Assembly (NCBI RefSeq): GCF_036192275.1
Contig: NZ_CP108088.1
Coordinates: forward strand, 7,984,001-8,048,000
Direction: 5' to 3'
Origin: Streptomyces sp. NBC_00250
GTDB taxonomy: Bacteria; Actinomycetota; Actinomycetes; Streptomycetales; Streptomycetaceae
Length of the DNA: 64,000 bases
Shown: in pieces, positions 1 through 8,158 of the stretch
Layout of the letters: each line of letters starts with the position of its first letter
Position numbering within the stretch: the first letter of the stretch is position 1
Position numbers and translations under genes: made by a program
The notes under the pieces: generated by a model
The model's database searches: none
The model's input: only the letters and a program-made list of their open reading frames with translations
Told to the model about the DNA's origin: nothing

Positions 1-979
1 GCCCACTCGTAGGAGTGGCCTCGGGGTCCTCGACGGCGGTGATCAGCCGGGTGACGAGGGCGTGGGCGATGGCGGACAGGGGCAGCCGCACGCTGGTGAG
101 GGCGGGCTGGATCAGTGTGCAGTGCGGCAGGTCGTTGAAGCCGGCGACGGCGACGTCGACTCCGACGGTGAGGCTGGCCGCACGGACGGCGTGGTAGGCG
201 GCGAGGGCGAGCCAGTCGTTCGCGCACACCAGGGCGGTCGGGCGGTCGGGGCCGACGAGCAGGCGCTGCAGGGCCTGGGAGAGCGCGGCCGGATCGTCGT
301 CGGGCACACCGACCTCGAAGGCGCCGTCGGGTGCCGCGGCCGCGGCCTGCTGCAGGCCGGCCCGCCGGTCGGCGAGCCAGGGCAGCGAGGCCGCGGAGTT
401 CACGTAACAGATCCTGCGGTGGCCCTGCTCGAGCAGGAGGCCGACCAGGGCTGCCGTGGCGGCCGCGGAGTCGATGTCCACCCAGTTCTGCGGGCGGCCG
501 GGGGCCGTGCGGCCGAAGGCGGCGAACGGGAAGCCGGCCTCGGCGAGCACGTCGACGCGGGGGTCGTCGTGCACCACGTCCGAGAGGACGAACCCGTCGA
601 CCTGCCGTGCCGCGATCAGCCCGTTGAAGGACTTGGCGACCGCCGCGATGCCCTGCTGGGGGTCGCAGCGGAACAGCAGGATGCGGTGGCCGACGGCGTC
701 GGCGGCGCTCACCAGCGCCTGGAGGAAGCCGCCCATCAGGGGATTGGGGTCGGCGGGGTTGTCGACGGGGGCGGGATAGCCGATGACCTTGCGGGTGCCG
801 GTGCGCAGACTGCGGGCGGACTGATCGGGCTGGTAGCCGAGTTCGTCGATGGCGGCGGTGACCCGGGCGAGGGTGGTGGCGCGCAGCCGGTGGGGGGCGT
901 TGAGGGCGTTCGAGACGGTCTGGCGGGAGACTCCCGCGGCGCGTGCGACGTCCTCGATGGTCACCTGTCGAGCGGTCAT
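1..979 (-). CDS. LacI-family transcriptional regulator (3' end cut by window edge)
   Basis: The reading frame starts at ATG 979 and stays open to base 1, so the C-terminal end lies outside the window. The N-terminus is a classic LacI helix-turn-helix (TIEDVARAAGVSRQTVSNAL, residues about 7-26) with the following hinge region. A periplasmic-binding-protein-like sugar sensor domain follows from about residue 60, with the family motifs VDGFVLSD and PTALVCANDWLA. It lies downstream of an alpha-galactosidase/sugar ABC transporter operon on the same strand, separated by a hairpin at 1011-1033. It is therefore the obvious candidate repressor of that operon, responding to an alpha-galactoside or galactose. 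That role is inferred from position; the family call is firm. Confidence 0.93.
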   Translation of the reverse strand, partial: MTARQVTIEDVARAAGVSRQTVSNALNAPHRLRATTLARVTAAIDELGYQPDQSARSLRTGTRKVIGYPAPVDNPADPNPLMGGFLQALVSAADAVGHRILLFRCDPQQGIAAVAKSFNGLIAARQVDGFVLSDVVHDDPRVDVLAEAGFPFAAFGRTAPGRPQNWVDIDSAAATAALVGLLLEQGHRRICYVNSAASLPWLADRRAGLQQAAAAAPDGAFEVGVPDDDPAALSQALQRLLVGPDRPTALVCANDWLALAAYHAVRAASLTVGVDVAVAGFNDLPHCTLIQPALTSVRLPLSAIAHALVTRLITAVEDPEATPTSG

Positions 980-1010
980 CGTTCCTCTGGGGGCGGTGGT
1001 CGGAGGGGCT

Positions 1011-1033
1011 GGGGACGGCGGACGGCCGTCCCC
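1011..1033. terminator. Hairpin between alpha-galactosidase and LacI gene
   Basis: A perfect 9-bp stem (GGGGACGGC pairing with GCCGTCCCC) closes a 5-nt loop. It lies 14 bases past the alpha-galactosidase stop and upstream of the LacI start. It lacks a T-tract, as is usual for Streptomyces. It could end the transporter operon or attenuate transcription into the regulator. Confidence 0.55.
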
Positions 1034-1047
1034 GGCCCCTTCGTCGT

Positions 1048-2931
1048 TCAGTGCTCTCGGGTCAGGGTGAGCAGGCCGCCGGTCGGCACCGTCACCGGGT
1101 TCACCCCGGGGACGAGGTCGAGCACGGTCTCGGACAGGATCTCACCACCGCAGTCCTGTACGAGGGCGAGGGCCCGTTCCTGCCGGGTGGCCACGAGCAG
1201 CACCACGGGGTCGCGGTCCGCGTTGGCAACGAGCAGGGTCCCCGGGCCGTCCGTGCCGTCCCGGTCCGGGAGGGCGACGGGGAGCGGCGCGTAACGGGCG
1301 ACCACGGTGGTGCTGCCGTCGTCGGCGCGTACCTGGGGGTACCCGAGGTCCGGGCGGGCAGGTTCCAGATCGCCGAACTGGAGGACATCGGCGTGGCGGC
1401 GGAAGACGCCGAGCCAGAAGCGCAGGGCGGCGGACTGGCCGGGGGTCTGCGCGGCGAGGTCGACGGAGATCTGCGGCACCGAGAACAGCGCGTTGATCAG
1501 GTGGACGGCCACGGACTCGGGTGTCTCGGCGGAGTTCCACATGATCATGTCGGCGTGCACGGCGAGCGGTCCCGCGGTGAGCCGGCAGTCGACGATGCGC
1601 TGGCGGTTCTCGGCGGGGCTGAGCGGGCAGTCGGTGGCGCGGACCATGGTGGCGTACGGCCAGAGCCCGGGGCCGACGTACGGCTGACGATGCTCGACGA
1701 TCACGTCGGGCCGGGTGCGGCGCAGCCGGGCGTCGAGGTCGGAGAGCAGTCGGCGCACGCCTTCGTGGACGGTGTCGTGGTCCGCGCCGGCGGGCGCGGG
1801 CGGCGGGTCGGCGACGGCGAAGAGGTCGATGAAGTCGAGCTTCACGCCGTCCATGTCCCACTCCTCGACGGCGCGCGCGATCTTCTCGATCAGGTGGCCG
1901 CGGACCTCGGGGTGGCGGGGGTCGAGCACGGCCGCGTCCAGCTGCGGCATCTCGCGCAGGATCACGCCCTTGAAGCGATCCCAGGCGTCGTTGTGCCGGC
2001 CGATGAACGGCACCGCGTACCAGAGGAGGTAGGCGAGGCCGAGCCGGTGGACCTCGGCCACGTGGCCCGGGAAGTCGGGGAAGGCCTTCGTGTTGGGCTC
2101 CCAGTCGCCGCAGTGGCCGTATCCGCGGGTGCGGTCGGCGGTCTGCCAGCCGTCGTCGACGATGATGCTCTCGATGCCGAGGTCGGCGGAGAGGGCGGCC
2201 TGCTGTTCGACGGCGGCTGTGTCGACGTTCTGGTGGAGGCTGTACCAGGTGGAGTAGGCGGGCATCCGGGCGGCGGGGGCGACGCCGGGGTGGTCCACGC
2301 CCTCGGCCCACCAGTCGGTGACGGCACGCAGGGTGGTGGCGAAGTGGCGGCCGCTGAGGTCGATCCGCAGCCGCATCGGGGGCCCGTCCGGGGCGAGGTC
2401 CTGCTCGACGGTGAAGGCGAACTCCCCGCTCTCCTCCACGACACCGGCGCCGACGCGCACGGGCGCGGCGGTCTCTCCGGCGGCGGCCGTGCACAGGGCG
2501 CGGTCGTGGGCGCCGACCAGGCTGGTGACGGGGGCGCCGAGGGCGAGCGAGACCGTGCGGGGGGCGATCCACGACGGCGGCAGCCAGCGGGAGGCGTCGG
2601 TGTTCGGGGTCCAGTAGGCGGTGGCTCCGAGGCAGGGGACATGCCATTCGGCGCGGAGCGTGACGGCCTCCGCCGCCGAGACCTCGATCAGGGCCACGCC
2701 GTGGTCGACCTGGGTGACGGCGGTTTCCCACGCGTCGCTGCCGAGGCCGGTGAGATGGACGGTGAGCGGGGCCCCGGTGGAGTGGAGCAGCCCAGTGGCC
2801 AGCTGCCGGTGGACGACGGCGCCGGGGACGTCGTCGGCCGTCGCGTTGGGGCGCCAGACGGGGAGGGGCAGCTGCGGAGCGGCGTCGCCCCCCGCGCCCT
2901 CGGGAGCCGGGTGCGGTGATGCGGTGGTCAC
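1048..2931 (-). CDS. Alpha-galactosidase, glycoside hydrolase family 36-like
   Basis: Predicted protein of 627 residues. The GTG at 2931 is chosen because AAGGAG, formed by the end of the upstream permease gene, sits 8 bases ahead of it; GTG 2940 is too close to that site. A beta-sandwich N-terminal half is followed by a (beta/alpha)8 barrel with clan GH-D signatures: the strand IESIIVDDGWQ, then DGVKLDF, whose Asp is the expected nucleophile, and a later acid/base region. It should release terminal alpha-galactose from oligosaccharides such as melibiose or raffinose. No signal peptide is visible, so it acts in the cytoplasm on sugar imported by the adjacent ABC system. The exact substrate is inferred. 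Confidence 0.88.
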   Translation of the reverse strand: MTTASPHPAPEGAGGDAAPQLPLPVWRPNATADDVPGAVVHRQLATGLLHSTGAPLTVHLTGLGSDAWETAVTQVDHGVALIEVSAAEAVTLRAEWHVPCLGATAYWTPNTDASRWLPPSWIAPRTVSLALGAPVTSLVGAHDRALCTAAAGETAAPVRVGAGVVEESGEFAFTVEQDLAPDGPPMRLRIDLSGRHFATTLRAVTDWWAEGVDHPGVAPAARMPAYSTWYSLHQNVDTAAVEQQAALSADLGIESIIVDDGWQTADRTRGYGHCGDWEPNTKAFPDFPGHVAEVHRLGLAYLLWYAVPFIGRHNDAWDRFKGVILREMPQLDAAVLDPRHPEVRGHLIEKIARAVEEWDMDGVKLDFIDLFAVADPPPAPAGADHDTVHEGVRRLLSDLDARLRRTRPDVIVEHRQPYVGPGLWPYATMVRATDCPLSPAENRQRIVDCRLTAGPLAVHADMIMWNSAETPESVAVHLINALFSVPQISVDLAAQTPGQSAALRFWLGVFRRHADVLQFGDLEPARPDLGYPQVRADDGSTTVVARYAPLPVALPDRDGTDGPGTLLVANADRDPVVLLVATRQERALALVQDCGGEILSETVLDLVPGVNPVTVPTGGLLTLTREH

Positions 2932-2936
2932 GGTGG

Positions 2937-3752
2937 TCACTCCTTGGTGGCCCCGGCCAGCAGGCCGGAGATGAACTGGCGTTGCAGGACGAGGAACAGG
3001 GCCATCACGGGGATGGCGGCGATGGCGCTGGCGAGCAGGACCTGCGCGTAGTTGGTGGTGGACAGCCCCTGGAGGGTGGCGGTGGCCACGGGCAGCGTGT
3101 ACATCTCGGGGCTGCGGAGCGCGATCAGCGGCCAGACGAACTGGTTCCAGCCGCCGAGGAAGACGAACAGCGCGAGCGCCGCGATGATCGGCCGGTTGAC
3201 CGGGATGACGATCCGCCACAGCACCCGCAGTTCGCCGGCGCCGTCGACGCGGGCAGCGTCGAGGAGTTCGTCGGGCATGGACCGCAGTGCCTGCCGCATC
3301 AGGAAGATGCCGAACGGCGTCACCAGCCCGGGCAGGATGACGGACTCGTAGGAGTCGATCATGCCGAGGTCCATCATCATCTGGAAGATCGGGATCAGCA
3401 TCACCGTGTCGGGGATGACGAGGGTGCTGAGCAGCAGGACGAAGAAGAGGTTGCGTCCGCGGAAGTCGAACTTGGCGAAGGCGTAGCCGGCGAGGACGGA
3501 GACGACGACCGCACCGACGGTCTGGAGGCCCGCCACCAGGACGGTGTTGAAGAGGACCCGGGTCAGACCGATGGAGTCCTGGAGGCCCTGGAGGTTCTCC
3601 ATGAGGTGGCCGCCGGGCAGCAGCTTCGGCGGCCAGGAGAACACGTCCTTGTCGTCCTGGGTGGCGGCCATGGCGAGCCAGTAGAAAGGGCCGACGCAGA
3701 GCCCGAAGGCACCGGCGAGCAGCAGGGTGAGCAGGGGGCCGCGGGACTTCAT
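2937..3752 (-). CDS. Carbohydrate ABC transporter permease (MalG type)
   Basis: Predicted 271-residue inner-membrane protein with about six membrane helices. It carries the permease EAA loop (DAARVDGAGELRVLWRIVIP, around residue 165), which docks on the ATPase. It matches the second permease of CUT1-type sugar importers in length and topology. Its ATG overlaps the stop of the upstream MalF-type gene (ATGA), and its end overlaps the candidate GTG starts of the alpha-galactosidase gene, so translation of the operon is coupled. No ATPase gene is present. Streptomyces CUT1 systems commonly share one multi-use ATPase (MsiK), which is probably the case here. Confidence 0.93.
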   Translation of the reverse strand: MKSRGPLLTLLLAGAFGLCVGPFYWLAMAATQDDKDVFSWPPKLLPGGHLMENLQGLQDSIGLTRVLFNTVLVAGLQTVGAVVVSVLAGYAFAKFDFRGRNLFFVLLLSTLVIPDTVMLIPIFQMMMDLGMIDSYESVILPGLVTPFGIFLMRQALRSMPDELLDAARVDGAGELRVLWRIVIPVNRPIIAALALFVFLGGWNQFVWPLIALRSPEMYTLPVATATLQGLSTTNYAQVLLASAIAAIPVMALFLVLQRQFISGLLAGATKE

Positions 3753-4735
3753 CGGCGCTCTCCCATCAGGCGGACCTGGAGGATGCCGAGGACGGACACG
3801 ATCAGCGCGAGTGCGTAGGCGAGGGCCGAGGCGTAGCCGAAGTCGAAGTACTTGAAGCCGTTGTTGTAGAGGTACATGGTGACCGTGAGGGTGGCGTTGT
3901 CGGGGCCGCCGCCGGTGAGGACGTACGGCTCGTCGAAGAGCTGAAGCGTGCCGATGGTGGAGAGCACCACCGTGAGCAGGAGGATCGGCCGCAGCTGGGG
4001 CAGGGTGATGGAGAAGAAGCGGCGGACCGGCCCCGCGCCGTCGACCATCGCGGCCTCGTACAGCTCCTTGGGGATGCCCTGGAGACCGGCGAGGTACATC
4101 ACCGCGTTGTAGCCGGTGTAGTGCCAGGTGATGACGAGAACGACGCCGACGCGGGCCCAGAAGGGGCTGCCGAGCCAGTTCACCGGGTCTATGCCGAGGA
4201 AGGAGAGGACCCAGTTCAGCAGTCCGGCGTCGCGGTTGAGGATCACGGAGAACATCACGCCGGCGGCGACCAGGCCCGTCAGCGAGGGGACGAAGACGCC
4301 GAGCCGCCAGAGCGGTCGCAGCCAGACCTTGGTGGAGTTGAGGCCGAGGGCGACGAGCAGGGCGAGGCCGAGCATCAGCGGCACCTGGACGACGAGGATC
4401 AGCGCGGTGTTCCTGAGCGCCGTCCAGAACAGCGGATCGTCCATGAGCCGCCGGTAGTTGGCGAGTCCGGTGAACTGCCTGGCGTCGCCGTTCCCGGTCG
4501 TGAGACTGATCCAGAACGAGGCGGCGATCGGGTACGCCTTGAAGATCGCGAACCCCAGCACGGCGGGCATGATCAGCAGGTACGGGACGGAGCCGCGGGT
4601 CAGCAGCCGGCGTCGGCCGGGGCGGGTGCGGCCGGGGCGTGGGGTGGCGCGGTGGCCGGGTGGGGTGCCGGCACCGACACGGGTGGCGGCGACGGTCCCG
4701 GTGGCGCGGGCGGGTTCAGGAGGTGCGAGGGCCAT
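3749..4735 (-). CDS. Carbohydrate ABC transporter permease (MalF type)
   Basis: Predicted 328-residue permease starting at ATG 4735, two bases after the stop of the binding-protein gene. A proline- and arginine-rich cytoplasmic N-terminus of about 55 residues precedes the first helix (YLLIMPAVLGFAIFKAYPIA). The EAA loop reads YEAAMVDGAGPVRRFFSITLP near residue 230. It pairs with the MalG-type permease downstream through an ATGA overlap. The frame stays open far upstream of 4735, but that extension runs inside the binding-protein gene in another frame and is not real. Confidence 0.92.
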   Translation of the reverse strand: MALAPPEPARATGTVAATRVGAGTPPGHRATPRPGRTRPGRRRLLTRGSVPYLLIMPAVLGFAIFKAYPIAASFWISLTTGNGDARQFTGLANYRRLMDDPLFWTALRNTALILVVQVPLMLGLALLVALGLNSTKVWLRPLWRLGVFVPSLTGLVAAGVMFSVILNRDAGLLNWVLSFLGIDPVNWLGSPFWARVGVVLVITWHYTGYNAVMYLAGLQGIPKELYEAAMVDGAGPVRRFFSITLPQLRPILLLTVVLSTIGTLQLFDEPYVLTGGGPDNATLTVTMYLYNNGFKYFDFGYASALAYALALIVSVLGILQVRLMGERR

Positions 4736-4737
4736 GG

Positions 4738-6072
4738 TCAGGCTGCCTGCTGCCGGCCGGTCTGCTGGGCGAGCTGCGCGGCGGCTGCCTTGAGGGCGCC
4801 GGCCGGGTCGGCACCCTTGAGCAGCACCTGGCTCTGGGCGTCGCTGGCGAGCTTGAGGGCTCGGCTGTAGTCGCTGGTGAAGTTGGTCGCCTCGGATCCG
4901 GAGGAGAGTGATTCGACGAGGGACTTCAGCACGCGCTGCCCGCCGTAGAAGGGGTGCGGCGCGTCGAACATCGGGTCCGCGTAGGCCGCCTTGAGGGCGG
5001 GGAAGACGCTGCCGGAGGAGTACATGCGGTTGATCTCGGCCGGCTTGGTCAGCGCGTGCTCGATGAAGCGCCAGGCGGCCTTGCGGCGCTTGCCGGCGGC
5101 GGAGACCGCCAGGTAGGTGGAGTTGACGATGACGCTGCGCCCTCCCCCGGGGACGGCGGCCGGCGGCTGCATGACGCGCCACTTGCCGCTCTGGGCGGGG
5201 AACTTCTCCGCCATGTACCCCACCGCCCAGGCGGCCTCCGGCGCGGTGGCGAGCTTGCCCTGGCTGACCAGCCGCTTCCAGGTGCCCTGGCCGGCGGTGT
5301 CGGCGAGCAGGCCGCCGTCGTTGAGCCGCTTGATGATCGTGAGGGCCTTGACCGCCGCCGGGGAGGCGAGGGTGACCTTGCCTTCCTGGTCGAAGTAGAA
5401 GGCGCCCTGGAGCTGCATCAGGTTCTGGAAGAAGTCCATGTCCTGGGTGGTGCCGGGCTTGTCGAGCCCGATGAGCTGGGCGCCGGTGGCGGCGCGGATC
5501 TTCGGTCCGGCGGCGATCAGGTCGTCCCAGCTGGTGATGGTGGCGGGGTCGACGTCGGCCTTCTCGAAGAAGTCATGGCGGTAGAACAGTCCGAGGGGGT
5601 TGACCTCCCAGGGCAGGGCGTGGACGGCTCTGTCCTTCCCTATGACGGTTGGCCACAGGCCTTCGACGAAGGCGTCCTTGTGCTTGTCGGCGCCGAGCCG
5701 GGACAGGTCGGCGATGCCCTCCGGGAACTTCTCCAGGTATCCGGGCAGGTAGTCGACGCCGATGTGGAGAACGTCAGCGAGGCCCTTGCCGCCCGAGGCC
5801 AGGCCGACGGTGATCTTGTCCCAGATGGCCGGTTCGCCGACGTCCTGGATCTCCACCTTGATGTCCGGGTTCTCCCGCTCGAAGGAGGGGACGACTCCGC
5901 GCAGGGCCTCCGCCGCGGAGGTCCAGCTCCAGACGGTGATCTTCCCGCTGTCGCCGTCGGCGCCGGCGGCGTCGCCGCCGGATCCGCCACTGCCGCAGGC
6001 GGCCAGGCCGAACCCGGCGGCGGATGCGGTGGCGAGGTGCAGGATCTGTCGGCGGGTCAGCTGGTGGGACAT
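4738..6072 (-). CDS. Extracellular sugar-binding lipoprotein of ABC importer
   Basis: Predicted 444-residue protein with a twin-arginine start (LTRRQILHLA) and a lipobox (GLAAC, Cys about residue 26), so it is probably exported by Tat and anchored as a lipoprotein. The body is a family-1 solute-binding protein with ITVWSWTSAAEALRGVVPSF near the mature N-terminus and several surface Trp residues fitting a sugar ligand. It lies directly ahead of both permeases. Its first 16 bases overlap the end of the upstream aminotransferase-like gene in a different frame. Given the downstream enzyme, the ligand is probably an alpha-galactoside. Confidence 0.93.
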   Translation of the reverse strand: MSHQLTRRQILHLATASAAGFGLAACGSGGSGGDAAGADGDSGKITVWSWTSAAEALRGVVPSFERENPDIKVEIQDVGEPAIWDKITVGLASGGKGLADVLHIGVDYLPGYLEKFPEGIADLSRLGADKHKDAFVEGLWPTVIGKDRAVHALPWEVNPLGLFYRHDFFEKADVDPATITSWDDLIAAGPKIRAATGAQLIGLDKPGTTQDMDFFQNLMQLQGAFYFDQEGKVTLASPAAVKALTIIKRLNDGGLLADTAGQGTWKRLVSQGKLATAPEAAWAVGYMAEKFPAQSGKWRVMQPPAAVPGGGRSVIVNSTYLAVSAAGKRRKAAWRFIEHALTKPAEINRMYSSGSVFPALKAAYADPMFDAPHPFYGGQRVLKSLVESLSSGSEATNFTSDYSRALKLASDAQSQVLLKGADPAGALKAAAAQLAQQTGRQQAA

Positions 6073-7343
6073 GTCGGCTCCTGGACGTCGGTACGAGTGT
6101 GGGTGCTGCTTTCGGTGCCGGTGGTGCCGGTGGTGCCGGTGGTGCCGGTGGTGCCGGTGGTGCCGGTGGTGCCGGTGGTGCCGTGGGTGAGGGTGCGCAG
6201 TGCCTCAGCGAACAGGTCCGCCGCGACGGGCGGGGTGGAGGCATGAGGAGAAATCCGGATCCACTCGTCTCGGCGAGTGGCGATCACCCCGGCTGCTTCG
6301 AGGGTGCGATGGACGGTGCTGGGGTCATGACCGGGGAGGCGGAAGGTGCCGATTCCTCCGCGCTCCCGGGGACCGAGCCCGTCCGACAGGACCTCGGCGC
6401 CCGCCCGCCGCGCCCGGTCGAGCAGTTCCGCGAGGGTGGCCCGGATCCGGGCGCCGACGACGGCCGGGCCGCCCTGGTCGAGCAGGTCGTCCACGGCCGC
6501 GCCGATGGCCGCGGCGGCCGGGAAGTCCGGATTGGTGGCCAGGTGGGCGGCGGCCCCGGGCAGTGAGGGCGCCGGATGCCGTACGGCGAAGGGCTCCGTG
6601 ACACCGGCCCAGCCACCGAGCCCGGGAGCGAGACGCTGGCCGCACCGGTCGCGGATCAGCAGCAGTGCGGCTCCCCAGCCGGCCCGCAGCCACTTCTGGC
6701 CGCCGCTGACGAGGACGTCGGCGGCGTCGGCTTCGAGCGGGACGGCACCGAGCCCCTGGATGGCGTCGACGATCAGGAGCCGGTCGGGCCCGAGGACCTC
6801 CTTGAGAGCGGCGAGCGGGGCCACATGGCCGGTCAGCGAATCGACGGCGCTGACGGTGAGGGCGGTGACGTCGGGAGTGAGATGACGGCGCAGAAGTTCG
6901 GCGGTGATGTGGCGCTGCCCGTCCGGATCGACAAGGCGGACGTCCGGGCCGCCGCGGCCGGCGAAGCGAAGCCAGGGATAGACGTTGGCGGGGAACTCGC
7001 CGCGGGGCACGAGCACGGTGCCGGGACCCTGGAGCGCGGCGGCCACGGTGAACAGGCCGTTGCTGGTGGACGGGGCGAGGACGATCTCGTGGGGCCGGGC
7101 GTCGAGGAGCCGGGCCGCGGAGGTCCGGGCGGCGTCACCGAGGGCGAACAGCCGGTCGAGGTCGGCGGGGTCCGCGCGGCCGGCCAGTGCGGTCGCGGCG
7201 GCGAGCGCGTCGGCGGCCCGGCGGGAGAGCGGGCCGATCCTGGCGTGGTCGAGGTAGCCGGGCATCGGCCCGTGATCGGGGGCGGCCCGGCCGGACGCCG
7301 CGCGGGTGGCGGCATCGGACGGGACAGGGATTTGAGCGTTCAA
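6057..7343 (-). CDS. Class-V aminotransferase-fold PLP enzyme with Thr-Gly repeat tail
   Basis: Predicted 428-residue cytoplasmic protein. The start is TTG 7343, supported by GAGG seven bases upstream; the next in-frame ATG (7265) has no ribosome site. It has the class-V fold-type-I pattern: PSTSNGLF substrate loop, VDAIQGLGAVPLEADAADV, and SGGQKWLRAGWG, whose Lys should bind PLP. Cysteine desulfurases and kynureninases are relatives, but no desulfurase Cys loop is obvious. It is the first gene of the alpha-galactoside transport operon, an unusual partner; processing of an amino-sugar or amino-acid conjugate is possible but unproven. The C-terminus is a run of Thr-Gly-Thr units from a 9-bp tandem repeat, dispensable in appearance. 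Confidence 0.82.
   Translation of the reverse strand: MNAQIPVPSDAATRAASGRAAPDHGPMPGYLDHARIGPLSRRAADALAAATALAGRADPADLDRLFALGDAARTSAARLLDARPHEIVLAPSTSNGLFTVAAALQGPGTVLVPRGEFPANVYPWLRFAGRGGPDVRLVDPDGQRHITAELLRRHLTPDVTALTVSAVDSLTGHVAPLAALKEVLGPDRLLIVDAIQGLGAVPLEADAADVLVSGGQKWLRAGWGAALLLIRDRCGQRLAPGLGGWAGVTEPFAVRHPAPSLPGAAAHLATNPDFPAAAAIGAAVDDLLDQGGPAVVGARIRATLAELLDRARRAGAEVLSDGLGPRERGGIGTFRLPGHDPSTVHRTLEAAGVIATRRDEWIRISPHASTPPVAADLFAEALRTLTHGTTGTTGTTGTTGTTGTTGTTGTESSTHTRTDVQEPTCPTS
6114..6183. repeat. 9-bp tandem repeat (GGTGCCGGT), about 7.7 copies
   Basis: Nearly perfect consecutive copies within the 3' end of the PLP-enzyme gene encode a Gly-Thr-Thr run on the minus strand. Unit length is a multiple of three, so copy-number change would keep the frame. 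Confidence 0.9.
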
Positions 7344-7398
7344 ATTCGGTCCTCTAAGTGTTCAACTGCATGACGATCCCTGGATTTGAAGGTTCACA
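7331..7398. promoter_or_regulatory. Two LacI-type operator-like repeats before the galactoside operon
   Basis: Read on the minus strand, 7331-7344 is TTTGAACGCTCAAA and 7385-7398 is TGTGAACCTTCAAA. They agree at 11 of 14 positions and each is a near-palindrome. A further half-site (GTTCAA) lies at 7360-7365. The first site covers the TTG start codon of the PLP-enzyme gene, so a bound repressor would block initiation. The LacI protein encoded at the far end of the operon is the likely binder. Confidence 0.6.
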
Positions 7399-7469
7399 TT
7401 AGAGAGCACACGTCGCCCCGGCAAGAGTTCTGTCGAGGTGGACTTCCCCGGCCGAGCCTGCGCGTGGGT

Positions 7470-8105
7470 CTACCGGCGGCCGCGGGGCCGCCGGTGGTCG
7501 CCGGTGCCGGGACGAGGCAGCGCGGTCGTCGCGAGGAAGTCGTCGAGCATCGCGCTCTGTACCTCCTCCGGGAAGCGGGCGGGGTCGAAGAGGGCCTGGA
7601 CGACGAGGCCGTGCGTGAAGGCGACGGTGGTGGCGGCGAGTTGTTCCAGGTCGACGTCTGCCGGGAGCTCACCGAGGTCGCGGGCGGCCTCCAGGTGGGG
7701 GAGCAGGGTCGAGCGCAGCCGGGTGTAGCGGCCGGCCTGCTCCGCGGTGAGGTCGTCGTCGGCGAGGGAGAGGTCCCAGGAGCTGACCCAGATGCGGTTG
7801 CGCGCGGTGTCGCCCGGAGTCAGCGGCAGGATGTCCAGCAGCATGACGCGCACCGTGGCGAGGCCCGCGGCGGGACGGGCCCGGCGGGGCCGTCCCGCGG
7901 TGCGCTTCTCCAGCAGGTCCAGGGCGTGGGTGATCAGGGCCCGTTTGGTCGGGAAGTAGTGCATGAGCATCCCGGTCGAGACACCCATCGCGGTCGCGAC
8001 GGCGCGCAGGGTCAGCCCGCCGAACCCCTTGTCGGCGAGCACCTGCCACACCGTCTCGGATACGTCCTCGCGGCGGGCATCGCGGTCTCCAGGTGCGGGC
8101 GGCAT
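7470..8105 (-). CDS. TetR-family transcriptional regulator
   Basis: Predicted 211-residue DNA-binding protein. The TetR helix-turn-helix lies at about residues 15-60 (LTLRAVATAMGVSTGMLMHYF followed by PTKRALITHAL). A variable helical ligand-binding/dimer domain follows, and the tail is Arg-rich. It is divergent from the acetyltransferase-like gene at 8159, with a 53-base gap that contains an imperfect 20-bp palindrome, so it probably represses itself and that neighbour. The inducer cannot be guessed. Confidence 0.9.
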   Translation of the reverse strand: MPPAPGDRDARREDVSETVWQVLADKGFGGLTLRAVATAMGVSTGMLMHYFPTKRALITHALDLLEKRTAGRPRRARPAAGLATVRVMLLDILPLTPGDTARNRIWVSSWDLSLADDDLTAEQAGRYTRLRSTLLPHLEAARDLGELPADVDLEQLAATTVAFTHGLVVQALFDPARFPEEVQSAMLDDFLATTALPRPGTGDHRRPRGRR

Positions 8106-8117
8106 GCTGCTAGCTTA

Positions 8118-8137
8118 CGTACCGAACGCTTGTTACG
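8118..8137. promoter_or_regulatory. Imperfect palindrome, likely TetR operator
   Basis: CGTACCGAAC and GCTTGTTACG form a 20-bp inverted repeat with 7 of 10 pairs matching. It lies in the 53-bp space between the divergent TetR gene (start 8105) and the acetyltransferase-like gene (start 8159), where a TetR operator is expected. Confidence 0.5.
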
Positions 8138-8158
8138 CACCGAGGGAGCGATGCCCAC

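Noticed and set aside
62..2919. Long plus-strand open frames opposite the LacI and alpha-galactosidase genes
   Set aside because: They are mirror frames of real minus-strand genes with Gly/Val/Arg-rich junk composition and no motifs; typical in GC-rich DNA.
6114..6183. Possible CRISPR or satellite array
   Set aside because: Units are 9 bp, contiguous and in frame within a gene; no spacers exist.
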